From CAZPBN01 sp964584935 (GTDB taxonomy: Bacteria > Acidobacteriota > Aminicenantia > Aminicenantales > Aminicenantaceae), in the NCBI GenBank assembly GCA_964584935.1, contig CAZPBN010000013.1:30069-94068 (forward strand): a stretch of 64,000 nt of DNA, read 5' to 3'. Shown in pieces: positions 17,753 through 26,257 of the stretch. Made by a program: the position numbers and the translations under genes. Numbering within the stretch: position 1 is the first letter of the stretch; the number at the start of each line of letters is the position of its first letter. Below the pieces are notes generated by a model, which worked only from the letters and a program-made list of their open reading frames with translations, was not told the DNA's origin and ran no database searches.

Positions 17753-18151
17753 TTGGGAAATAAGATAAGGATTTTGATTGCTAAGCCAGGATTGGATGGA
17801 CATGACAGGGGAGCTAAAGTTTTGTGCCGTTCCTTGAGAGATGCCGGTTATGAAGTCATATATTCCGGTATAAGAAAGACTCCGGAAGAAATAGTCAATA
17901 CAGCTATACAAGAGGATGTTGATGTTATAGGATTGAGTATCCTTTCCGGAGCTCATAATGTCTTGTTCCCCCAAATAATGAAAATTCTAAAAGAAAAAGG
18001 ATCTGATGATATAACAGTCATTGCTGGGGGGATTGTTCCGGAAAAGGATATAAAAAAACTTGAACAAATTGGCATTATAAAGGTTTTTCTCCCTGGATCG
18101 TCCACAACCAATATTATAGAATGGATTAATAAAAATATTGATAATAAATAA
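17753..18151 (+). CDS. B12-binding domain protein, methylmalonyl-CoA mutase C-terminal type
   Basis: A 132-residue single-domain protein with the B12-binding motif KPGLDGHDRGAKV (DxHxxG, whose His replaces the lower ligand of cobalamin), followed by GLSILSGAH and AGGIVP. This equals the small (C-terminal) part of methylmalonyl-CoA mutase, which with a catalytic subunit converts methylmalonyl-CoA and succinyl-CoA. No large-subunit gene is nearby. The start is TTG with GAGAGG 10 nt upstream; the following residues match the usual N-terminus of the family. It could feed the neighbouring succinyl-CoA ligase route. Confidence 0.9.
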   Translation: MGNKIRILIAKPGLDGHDRGAKVLCRSLRDAGYEVIYSGIRKTPEEIVNTAIQEDVDVIGLSILSGAHNVLFPQIMKILKEKGSDDITVIAGGIVPEKDIKKLEQIGIIKVFLPGSSTTNIIEWINKNIDNK

Positions 18152-18165
18152 ATCTTATAAATTTC

Positions 18166-18193
18166 TTGACATTGATGAAATTGTAAATATAAT
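18166..18193 (+). promoter_or_regulatory. Consensus sigma70 promoter for the M23 gene
   Basis: Perfect TTGACA (18166-18171) and TATAAT (18188-18193) are separated by 16 nt. The ATG at 18208 lies only about 14 nt after the -10 box, so the transcript would have a very short leader; the upstream sequence lacks a clear Shine-Dalgarno. Confidence 0.7.
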
Positions 18194-18207
18194 CTGAAAA
18201 CAGAAAT

Positions 18208-19101
18208 ATGAGTAAAAAGTTTCTTTCTTTAATAATCGTTCCTCATTCGAATAAAAAATTTAAAACCATTACTTTTTCTGAAAAGAAAATAAAGATTGTA
18301 TCCATTATAAGCGTATTATTGGTTATCTTTCTTATTGTTTTTTTAGTTGATTATTTTTCTATGAATGTTACCAGAAATAACTATAACAAGTTAAAGGAAG
18401 AGAACGAATTTCAGAAAAAGTCACTTGCTCAGTATAAAAACTTAGAAACAAAAATAAGGAAGTTTGAAGAATATGCCAATAAATTGAACCTTATGGCTGG
18501 TTTGGAATCACCTGAAGTTTTAAAAGAACTGGGTTGGGTAGGAGCCGGAAATTCAGAATCATCCCGGAATTCCTCTCCTCAATATTTTTCTTGGGCTGAG
18601 GAAGCAGGTAAAATCAATCAACTCCAAACCAAGACAGATATTTTGGATGAAAATTTTAGTAACCTTCTTGATTATTGGGATAGCCAGGCGTTGCGATTGG
18701 CGTCGACTCCGACAATTAAACCGACCGTAGGTTGGATTTCTTCCCCTTTTGGCTGGAGAGACGATCCTTTCACAGGGAAGAGAGCTTTTCATCGTGGACT
18801 GGATATTGCTTCAGCCTATGGAAATCCTGTGGTTGCCACAGCTGATGGGGTTATAGCCAAACGACGACATGAGAAAATAGGGGGGAGAACCATAATCATC
18901 AATCACAAATGGACCGGCTACCAAACTGTTTACTGTCATTTGAGCAAATTTAAAGTCCAACTTGGACAGAAAGTCAAAAGGGGAGATGTTGTCGGATTGG
19001 TGGGAAGCACCGGAAAAGCTCAAGGTCCTCATGTGCATTATGAAGTGAGGAGAGATAATAAAAGTTTGAATCCTTATTATTTCTTATTAGAAGAAGAATA
19101 A
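18208..19101 (+). CDS. M23-family metallopeptidase, membrane-anchored, with coiled coil
   Basis: A 297-residue cell-envelope protein. A membrane anchor lies near residues 30-50, a coiled-coil-like stretch at about 58-95, and a C-terminal LytM/M23 domain from about residue 170. The domain has HRGLDI and HVHYEV, containing the zinc ligands of M23 (HxxxD and HxH). Enzymes of this type cut peptidoglycan cross-bridges, or activate amidases if inactive; the zinc residues here look intact. It lies just before the def-fmt pair on the other strand and close to the mre/mrd cluster, which fits a cell-wall role. Confidence 0.9.
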   Translation: MSKKFLSLIIVPHSNKKFKTITFSEKKIKIVSIISVLLVIFLIVFLVDYFSMNVTRNNYNKLKEENEFQKKSLAQYKNLETKIRKFEEYANKLNLMAGLESPEVLKELGWVGAGNSESSRNSSPQYFSWAEEAGKINQLQTKTDILDENFSNLLDYWDSQALRLASTPTIKPTVGWISSPFGWRDDPFTGKRAFHRGLDIASAYGNPVVATADGVIAKRRHEKIGGRTIIINHKWTGYQTVYCHLSKFKVQLGQKVKRGDVVGLVGSTGKAQGPHVHYEVRRDNKSLNPYYFLLEEE

Positions 19102-19125
19102 TATTCCAGCTTTTGGGAATCAAGA

Positions 19126-20061
19126 TTAGATAAACATATCTCCTTTCTTAATGTTAACCCCCAGGGAAAAGGAAAAAGCATCCATTTGCTTTTTATTTTC
19201 AGGTTGAAGTCTTTGAATCAAATACACGGTTTTCTGTCCACAACAAACTTCAATTCCTTTTTTGGTGAGTTCAATGATTTGTCCTGTAGAAAATGTTGAA
19301 GGGCTCTTTTTATCCAGGATTGTTCCTTTGATGATTTTAACCCGTTTATTTGAGAAATAAGTGAAAGCCGAAGGCCAGGGATTAAAAGCCCGGATTTTGT
19401 TGTTGATGGAAGAAGCTGGTTGATTCCAATCGATTCTTCCGTCTTCTTTTTTTATAAGAGGAGCATAGGTTGCACGGGAATCATCTTGGTGAAGTGGCTT
19501 GATTGTATCGATATTTTTTATTGTTTTTAATAAAAGCTGGGCTCCCAGGTGGGAAAGCTTTTTTTCTAGCTCAGAAAAATTATCCTCCGGAAGAATAGGG
19601 ATTTCTTCTTGAAAAAGGATATCGCCTTCATCCATTTTTTCATTTAATTGAAATATAGTAACACCTGTTTTTTTCTCTCCGTTTAATAGTGCCCACTGGA
19701 CTGGAGAGGCCCCTCTGTATTTTGGAAGAAGAGAAAAATGAAGATTGATGGAATTATAAGGGGGAAGATATATGATTGAAGCAGGAATTATTTGCCCGTA
19801 TGCCACCACCACATTGAGATCCGGTTGGATCTTTTTTAATTTTTTGACAATGTCTTTATCCTTTTTTATTTTTCTTGGTTGACAGACAGGAATGCCCTTG
19901 TTCAAAGCAGCTTGTTTCAAAGGGGATTGAGATATCTTTTTCCCTCTTCCCGAATATCTATCCGGTTGAGTCACAATCAAAGGAATATCATAGCCAGCTT
20001 CCATGATTGTGTTTAGGCAAATCACAGAGGAATGAGGACTTCCGAAAAAAACTATTTTCAT
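19126..20061 (-). CDS. fmt: Methionyl-tRNA formyltransferase
   Basis: Formylates Met-tRNAi using 10-formyl-THF to start translation. It is 311 residues, with FFGSPHSS near the N-terminus and the family signature HFSLLPKYRGASPVQW, containing the SLLPxYRG block. The C-terminal OB-like domain includes AFNPWPSAFTY. The ATG overlaps the def stop in ATGA, so the two genes are coupled, as in many bacteria, where deformylase removes the group this enzyme adds. Confidence 0.96.
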   Translation of the reverse strand: MKIVFFGSPHSSVICLNTIMEAGYDIPLIVTQPDRYSGRGKKISQSPLKQAALNKGIPVCQPRKIKKDKDIVKKLKKIQPDLNVVVAYGQIIPASIIYLPPYNSINLHFSLLPKYRGASPVQWALLNGEKKTGVTIFQLNEKMDEGDILFQEEIPILPEDNFSELEKKLSHLGAQLLLKTIKNIDTIKPLHQDDSRATYAPLIKKEDGRIDWNQPASSINNKIRAFNPWPSAFTYFSNKRVKIIKGTILDKKSPSTFSTGQIIELTKKGIEVCCGQKTVYLIQRLQPENKKQMDAFSFSLGVNIKKGDMFI

Positions 20062-20573
20062 ATGGATTGTTTTTCAGAATTTCTTTTTTTCAATTTCTTT
20101 TTAATCAAATTTTTTTTAAGATGAGAAAGATGGTCGATAAACAAAACGCCATTTATATGATCAATCTCGTGGCAAAAAACTCTTGCCAACAGATCTTCTG
20201 CTTCAATGATTTGTTCTTTGCCTTTTAGATTTATTCCTTTGACAATGACTTTTTGGGGCCTATGAATCTTTTCCTGGATATCTGGAATGGAGAGACAACC
20301 TTCTTCCTCAATGTTTTCCCCGTTTTCATTCAACAAAACCGGATTTAATAGGATTATCAAATCTTCCTTGTTTTTACCCATGGATAGATCAACAGTGATT
20401 AATCGTTTGGTTTCATTAACCTGGGGAGCTGCCAGTCCAATGCCTGAATTTAAATACATGGTGTTGACCATCTTTCGAGCCAATTCTTCAACCCGTGAAT
20501 CAATGTTCTTTATTTCCTCACATTTTTGTTTGAGAACGAAATCTCCATATTTTATTATTTCAAGAGATGACAT
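20058..20573 (-). CDS. def: Peptide deformylase
   Basis: Metal-dependent removal of the N-formyl group from new proteins. The 171-residue protein has all three motifs: GIGLAAPQV, EEGCLSIP (metal Cys) and HEIDHINGVLF (HExxH, two metal His and the catalytic Glu). It starts MSSLEIIKYGD, a typical N-terminus. The Lys-rich tail is ordinary. It is the first gene of the def-fmt pair and is divergent from mreB. Confidence 0.96.
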   Translation of the reverse strand: MSSLEIIKYGDFVLKQKCEEIKNIDSRVEELARKMVNTMYLNSGIGLAAPQVNETKRLITVDLSMGKNKEDLIILLNPVLLNENGENIEEEGCLSIPDIQEKIHRPQKVIVKGINLKGKEQIIEAEDLLARVFCHEIDHINGVLFIDHLSHLKKNLIKKKLKKRNSEKQSI

Positions 20574-20674
20574 CTTAATCCTTCTTTTTTTGATAAATTT
20601 TAATTATAAAAAAAAAGATTTTTTTATTCAAATCATCTTTTTCAAGACCCGTCCCTTTTTTCTTGCGTGAAAGG

Positions 20675-20702
20675 TTGAATTGTGTTAAATAAGTGCTATA
20701 AA
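20675..20702 (+). promoter_or_regulatory. Promoter for the mre/mrd cluster
   Basis: TTGAAT (20675-20680) and TATAAA (20697-20702) with 16-nt spacing, 20 nt before the mreB ATG. One mismatch in the -10 box and one in the -35 box relative to consensus. Confidence 0.55.
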
Positions 20703-20722
20703 TGGAAAAATAAAGGATTTCT

Positions 20723-21754
20723 ATGACCATAATTAGCAAAATTAAAGATTATATGCTGTGTGATTTAGCCATTGATTTGGGAACGGCTAATACTCTTGTC
20801 TATCTTAAAGGCAAAGGAATTATACTCCAGGAACCTTCCATCGTGGTTATTAATAAAGAAACAGGAAAGATTGAAGCAATTGGCAATGAAGCCAAAGAGA
20901 TGCTGGGAAAAACACCCAGAAATATTTTTACTTTGAAACCGATGAGTGATGGTGTCATCGCCGATTTTGAAACCACAGAAAAAATGCTTGATTATTTTAT
21001 TAAAAAAGCAACAAAATACCGTAATTTTTTACTCAGGCCCAGAATTGTGATAGGCATTCCTACTGGAATAACTCAAGTTGAACGGAGAGCGGTAAAAGAT
21101 GTTGCTATAAGAGCCCGGGCGTCTGAAATCTATCTAATTGAACAACCTGTTTCGGCAGCAGTGGGAGCGGAGCTTCCCATTTCAGAACCTGTGGGAAATA
21201 TGATTGTTGATATAGGAGGGGGAACCACAGATATTGCTGTTCTTTCTCTCAATGATATTGTTTTCAATCATTCTATACGGATAGCTGGTAATGAAATGGA
21301 TGAAGCCATCATTCAATATCTAAAGAAAAAATATAATTTACTGGTAGGAGAGAAAACCGCGGAGCAGATAAAAATCCAGATCGGTTCTGCGTTTCCCTTA
21401 GAAGAAACGACAACTATGGAAATCAAGGGAAGAGATATAAGGGAGGGAATACCTAAAACCATCATTGTGGATGACCAGGAAATAAGGGAAGCTATGGATG
21501 ATGTTATAGTCTCCATTATCAATGCCATTCGAATTGCTTTAGAAAAAACACCTCCTGAACTTTCGGCAGACATGATTGATAGAGGATTGATATTGACAGG
21601 CGGGGGGGCTCTTTTAAGAAATTTAGAGAAAAGGATCAAAGAAGAAACTCAACTGCCTGTGTTTATTACAGAAAATCCAATGACTATGGTTGCTCTCGGG
21701 GCAGGAAAACTGCTGGATAATATCGATTTTTTGAAAAAAATATCTTTAATATAA
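20723..21754 (+). CDS. mreB: Rod-shape-determining protein MreB
   Basis: A bacterial actin that forms membrane-bound filaments directing lateral cell-wall synthesis. The 343-residue protein has actin-fold ATP motifs: DLGTANTLVY (phosphate 1), DIGGGTTDIAV (phosphate 2) and LTGGGALLRN (adenosine). It heads the classical order mreB-mreC-mreD-mrdA-rodA, and all five genes are close enough for one transcript. Presence of the full set predicts a rod-shaped cell. Confidence 0.97.
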   Translation: MTIISKIKDYMLCDLAIDLGTANTLVYLKGKGIILQEPSIVVINKETGKIEAIGNEAKEMLGKTPRNIFTLKPMSDGVIADFETTEKMLDYFIKKATKYRNFLLRPRIVIGIPTGITQVERRAVKDVAIRARASEIYLIEQPVSAAVGAELPISEPVGNMIVDIGGGTTDIAVLSLNDIVFNHSIRIAGNEMDEAIIQYLKKKYNLLVGEKTAEQIKIQIGSAFPLEETTTMEIKGRDIREGIPKTIIVDDQEIREAMDDVIVSIINAIRIALEKTPPELSADMIDRGLILTGGGALLRNLEKRIKEETQLPVFITENPMTMVALGAGKLLDNIDFLKKISLI

Positions 21755-21775
21755 TATTTTTTACATTGAGTTTTT

Positions 21776-22603
21776 ATGTCCCTGTTTTCAAAAAAAAATA
21801 AGACTCTGGTTATTTTCATTGGGTTAATCCTATTCCATTTGATATTGATTTCTTTCCAGATTTATTTGGAAGAAGCAGAAAATATTTTAGAAAGGTCATT
21901 CTTTTTTATTTTTTCTCCCATAAAACATGGATTTGTTTCTTTATTTCAAAATATCGGAGATGGATGGGACAATTATATAAGTCTTCGTGATGCCCAAAAA
22001 GAGAAAAACAAACTAGAGAAACAAATATTTTTGTTGCGCCAAGAAAACAAAATGCTCAAAAAAAGTTTGAGAAACTTTACAAATGAAGAAGAGATGAAAT
22101 CAATCTTATCAGGATTTAAAGAAAATATATTACCGGCACAGATCATAGATCTTGATTTTAGTATTTATTACAAATCTGCTGTTTTGAACAAAGGATCCAT
22201 AGATGGGGTTAAAAAAAATATGATCGTCCTTGATAAATACGGGAATCTGCTTGGAAGGATAGTGAAACCTATATCCCTTAAAGAATCAAGGATGCAATTG
22301 ATCACTGACAGTGAAAGCGGGATCAGTGTGTATACGGAAAAGAATAAAATATTTGGTATTCTCACAGGAGATTCAGAAGGAGGTTGCAAACTGGAATATA
22401 TTATCTCTACCACTCCAGGTATTCAAGTTGGAGATACACTCATAACCTCAGGATTTGATGAAATCTATCCATATGGAATACGAGTAGGAACAATAATCTC
22501 AATAATGAAAACCACTTCAATTTATCAAACTATTAAAGTGGAACCTTTTTTCAAATTTCATGACCTTGACAAAGTGGCAATAGTCAAAACAAACTTTGAT
22601 TGA
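21776..22603 (+). CDS. mreC: Rod-shape-determining protein MreC
   Basis: A bitopic inner-membrane protein whose periplasmic domain links MreB to PBP2. The 275 residues have one membrane helix near residues 10-30, a coiled-coil stretch at about 70-105 (KEKNKLEKQIFLLRQENKML), then a beta-rich C-terminal domain with VGDTLITSGFDEIYPYGI, the family hallmark. It lies 21 nt after mreB. The length is typical. Confidence 0.95.
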   Translation: MSLFSKKNKTLVIFIGLILFHLILISFQIYLEEAENILERSFFFIFSPIKHGFVSLFQNIGDGWDNYISLRDAQKEKNKLEKQIFLLRQENKMLKKSLRNFTNEEEMKSILSGFKENILPAQIIDLDFSIYYKSAVLNKGSIDGVKKNMIVLDKYGNLLGRIVKPISLKESRMQLITDSESGISVYTEKNKIFGILTGDSEGGCKLEYIISTTPGIQVGDTLITSGFDEIYPYGIRVGTIISIMKTTSIYQTIKVEPFFKFHDLDKVAIVKTNFD

Positions 22604-22619
22604 ATGTAGAATACATAGA

Positions 22620-23096
22620 ATGAGAAATTTTATTGAATCCGGTTTAGGAATCATCATAGTGATTTTGATTCATTCATTCATTGGAAAAATCTCTTTTATC
22701 CCCCAACAATATTTCAACATCTTTAGTATATTGGTGATTGTTTTTGCAGTAAAGAAAGGAGAGATATACGGGGGAATTATGGGAACTGTTTGCGGTTTGA
22801 TACAGGATTCATTTTCTTTAGGAATCTTTGGTATGGCTGGACTGTCAAAAACAATAACTGGATTCCTGGCAGGGTATATCCATAAAAGAATAAACATCAT
22901 TCCTGTTATCAGGAATTTTATTTTTATGTATATTTTACTAAGCCTGGAATTTTTTGTTTTCAAATATTTATACTGGTTTATCCTATCTGAAAATGTATCG
23001 ACCGGGAAAAATATGATATTTCTACAGCCGTTATATACGACCATAGCAGGCGTGATTGTATTTTATATTCTGAGGAAGTTAAAATATATAGAATAG
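22620..23096 (+). CDS. mreD: Rod-shape-determining protein MreD
   Basis: A small inner-membrane protein with five to six hydrophobic segments, 158 residues from the ATG at 22620. An in-frame TTG at 22596, inside the mreC end, would add eight residues; neither start has a clear Shine-Dalgarno. The segment GTVCGLIQDSFSLGIFGM matches the MreD consensus around its conserved Asp. Position between mreC and mrdA supports the call. Confidence 0.9.
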   Translation: MRNFIESGLGIIIVILIHSFIGKISFIPQQYFNIFSILVIVFAVKKGEIYGGIMGTVCGLIQDSFSLGIFGMAGLSKTITGFLAGYIHKRINIIPVIRNFIFMYILLSLEFFVFKYLYWFILSENVSTGKNMIFLQPLYTTIAGVIVFYILRKLKYIE

Positions 23097-23100
23097 TTTT

Positions 23101-24897
23101 ATGGCAAAAAGCATCTTATATGAAGACTTATCAACTCTTTTAAGAAGAGCTAAAAAGATAAAAATAATTGTTATCGTTATATTTATTGTTTTGATCGTGA
23201 GTTTTTGGAAAATTCAGATTCTTGATAATAAAAAGTATTTGAAGAAGTCAGAATCAAATCGTCTTAGAGAAATTATCCTAAAAGCGCCAAGAGGACTCAT
23301 TAAAGACAGAAATGGAAAAATATTAGCCGATAATGTTGCGTCGTTCAAAGCTTCCATAATAAGGGAAAATTGCGAGGATTTGGATTCATCGGTAAAACAA
23401 ATTTCGAAGTTGTTGAATATGGAAAAAACCGTTTTGGAAGAAAGAATTATGAAATATGAATCGCTTCCGGAATTCAAACCAATTGTGGTTAAAGAAAATC
23501 TATCCAGGAAGGAATTATCAATATTATCAGCCAGACAGCTAGAATATCCGGAATTGGTCATTCAAACAGAACCAAAAAGAAGTTATCCCTACAATAGTTT
23601 TGCTTCCCATGTTCTTGGATATTTGCAGGAAATAACAAAAGAAGAACTCAAACAGGACTTTTACAAAGATAGGCGGTTAGGAGACATTGTGGGAAAAACA
23701 GGTGTTGAGAAAAAGTATGAGTCTGAAATATTGGGAATCGATGGGCAGATCGTAGAAATTGTTGACAGCCTTGGAAGAAAAAAAGGAGAGCGTTCAAGAA
23801 GAGAACCGGTTAGAGGTCAAGATTTAAAATTAACTTTGGATTTTGAATTGCAAAAGAAATCAGAAGACCTTCTTGAAGGAAGAGAAGGGGTCATCATTGT
23901 ATTGAATCCAAACACAGGAGAAATCTATGCAATGGCAAGTTATCCTGATTTTGATCCCAACCGGTTCATCAATCGATTTACTCCTGAAGAGTGGAAAGAG
24001 CTGACCAATAGCCCGGAATTTCCTTTAGAAAACAGAGCGATCCGTGGTTTATATGCTCCAGGATCTGTATTTAAATTGACTATGGCATTGTCTTCTCTTG
24101 ATATGAATGTGATAACACCAAAGAAGACTTTTTACTGCAGGGGAAAAGCTGTTTTTTACGGCCATCCTTTTTCTTGCTGGCTTGAGTACGGCCATGGAAA
24201 AATAGACCTGATAAGCGGGATTCAGCATTCCTGCAATATCTATTTTTATAATCTTGGAAAAAGATTGGGAATTGAATCAATATCGAAATATGCAAAAATG
24301 CTTGGATTTGGTAAGAAGACCGGAATTGATTTGATAGATGAAAAAAAAGGATTATTTCCGGACGAGAAGTGGAAAAAAAGGGTGAGGAATGAAACCTGGT
24401 ATCCAGGTGAAACCATAAGCATTGCCATTGGTCAAGGGCCTATTCTTGTCACTCCCGTTCAAATAGCGGTTCATACAGCCGTCATAGCCAATAGAGGTCG
24501 AGTTATCACTCCCCATTTGGTTATGACCGAAGGAAATGAAAAAGATAGATTGCAAAAGCCAGAGTGGATGGATATAAAAAATTCATCCTTTGAATATGTC
24601 ATTAAAGGGATGTGGAAAGCGGTGAATGAACATGGCACAGCGAAAGCGGCAATGGTGCCGGGATTTCAAATTTGCGGAAAAACAGGGTCAACCCAGTTAG
24701 TCAGCAAAGAAACAGCAGAAAAAATGGAAAAAAAAGATATCGAAATAAAGACCCATTCCTGGTTTACTGGATTTGCTCCAAAAGATGAACCCGAAGTAGT
24801 TATAACAGTCCTTGTTGAATATGGAGGATTGGGTGGAGAAACAGCAGCTCCGCTAGCAAGAGAATTATTTCAATTGTTCAGGGAAACGTATGATTGA
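23101..24897 (+). CDS. mrdA: Penicillin-binding protein 2 (elongasome transpeptidase)
   Basis: Cross-links peptidoglycan during rod elongation. The 598-residue class B PBP has one N-terminal membrane helix (about 20-40), a pedestal domain, and a C-terminal transpeptidase. Active-site motifs: SVFK (SxxK) in APGSVFKLTM, SCN (SxN) in IQHSCNIYF, and KTG in CGKTGSTQ. It starts 4 nt after mreD and overlaps rodA by 8 nt, so it should be made together with its SEDS partner. Confidence 0.96.
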   Translation: MAKSILYEDLSTLLRRAKKIKIIVIVIFIVLIVSFWKIQILDNKKYLKKSESNRLREIILKAPRGLIKDRNGKILADNVASFKASIIRENCEDLDSSVKQISKLLNMEKTVLEERIMKYESLPEFKPIVVKENLSRKELSILSARQLEYPELVIQTEPKRSYPYNSFASHVLGYLQEITKEELKQDFYKDRRLGDIVGKTGVEKKYESEILGIDGQIVEIVDSLGRKKGERSRREPVRGQDLKLTLDFELQKKSEDLLEGREGVIIVLNPNTGEIYAMASYPDFDPNRFINRFTPEEWKELTNSPEFPLENRAIRGLYAPGSVFKLTMALSSLDMNVITPKKTFYCRGKAVFYGHPFSCWLEYGHGKIDLISGIQHSCNIYFYNLGKRLGIESISKYAKMLGFGKKTGIDLIDEKKGLFPDEKWKKRVRNETWYPGETISIAIGQGPILVTPVQIAVHTAVIANRGRVITPHLVMTEGNEKDRLQKPEWMDIKNSSFEYVIKGMWKAVNEHGTAKAAMVPGFQICGKTGSTQLVSKETAEKMEKKDIEIKTHSWFTGFAPKDEPEVVITVLVEYGGLGGETAAPLARELFQLFRETYD

Positions 24898-25981
24898 AAA
24901 AAGCCTTTTAAAAAATATAGACTGGATTCTGATCAGTCTTTTACTTATTAATTCAGTGATAGGGGTTGTTGTTATTTATAGCAGTTCCTATCATATACAG
25001 GGAAATTTTTTTATAAAACAAATGATTTGGATTTTCATAAGCTTTATTGTGTTGATCCTATTGCTATCCATAGATTATAAAATATTAGTTATGTATTCCC
25101 TCTATTTTTATATTTTGTTAATTGCCATTCTGGGAGGTCTCCTCGTTTTAGGCAGCCTGATGGGGACCAATAAAAGCTGGATCAATTTTTCCGTTGTCAG
25201 CATTCAACCTTCTGAATTGACTAAAATAGGCATCATCCTTCTTATGGCCTATTTATTTTCAAATTACAGGAAAGAGTATATTTCATGGAAAAAAGGTTCC
25301 GTGAGTGTTTTAATATTTATCATTCCATTTATTCTGGTTGCCCTGCAACCTGACCTGGGAACAGCCATTAGCTATATTTCCATTTTATTAGCTGTCTTCA
25401 TATTAGCAGGGATGAGAAGAAATCTGATTATTTTTTTATTAATATTGGTGATGATTGTTGGATTGGTTGGATGGAATTTTTATCTCAAAGATTATCAAAA
25501 GCAGAGGATCAGTACATTTATTTTTCCAGGGAAAGATCCCCTGGGATCAAGCTATCATATCCTTCAATCAAAAATTGCTGTCGGTTCAGGCGGTTTTTTT
25601 GGAAAAGGATATATCAAAGGGACCCAAAGTCAATTGAAGTTCTTGCCAGCAAGACATACGGATTTTATATTTTCTGTTATCGGAGAAGAATTTGGTTTTA
25701 TAGGAATCTTTCTTATCATTATTATTTATTCTTTTTTCATTTTAAGATTGTTTAATTCGGTTAATAAATCAAGGGACAGGACAGGAGTTTATTTAGTTTT
25801 TATGATAGCCATGTTGATTTCATTCCAATTTTTTATAAATGTTTTTATGGTTATTGGATTATTTCCCATAACTGGTATTCCCTTGCCTCTATTGAGCTAT
25901 GGAGGCTCTTCTATTTTAACTAATTATATTGCCCTCTCCTTGGTTATCAATGTAAAAATGAGAAGATTTGTCAATGTATGA
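24890..25981 (+). CDS. rodA: Peptidoglycan glycosyltransferase RodA (SEDS family)
   Basis: Polymerises lipid II into glycan strands together with PBP2. The 363 residues form about ten membrane helices. SEDS signature blocks are visible: FLPARHTDFIFSVIGEEFGF and TGIPLPLLSYGGSS near the C-terminus. It begins inside mrdA by an 8-nt overlap and is the last gene of the rod-shape cluster. Downstream are 276 nt of AT-rich sequence without a feature I can name. Confidence 0.96.
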   Translation: MIEKSLLKNIDWILISLLLINSVIGVVVIYSSSYHIQGNFFIKQMIWIFISFIVLILLLSIDYKILVMYSLYFYILLIAILGGLLVLGSLMGTNKSWINFSVVSIQPSELTKIGIILLMAYLFSNYRKEYISWKKGSVSVLIFIIPFILVALQPDLGTAISYISILLAVFILAGMRRNLIIFLLILVMIVGLVGWNFYLKDYQKQRISTFIFPGKDPLGSSYHILQSKIAVGSGGFFGKGYIKGTQSQLKFLPARHTDFIFSVIGEEFGFIGIFLIIIIYSFFILRLFNSVNKSRDRTGVYLVFMIAMLISFQFFINVFMVIGLFPITGIPLPLLSYGGSSILTNYIALSLVINVKMRRFVNV

Positions 25982-26257
25982 GATTATGACCCTGAACAAA
26001 CATACCATTTTATTTTATAAATGCATCGATGACATATTAGCTATTTGTGTAAGAACCAGTTCATGAACAGACAGCATTAGTAACGAAAGATTCCTTTGAT
26101 AGGTTATATTTTGAAGCTAGGTCATTGAACAGACTAAGTGTTAATGAAAAATTTGATGATAATCAAAAATTCCATGATTCCTATAATTGCTGAATGGTTT
26201 TTCTTTGGAATGACTGGGGAATAGAATGTCTGTATTGAATGACACCTAAGATAAAAA

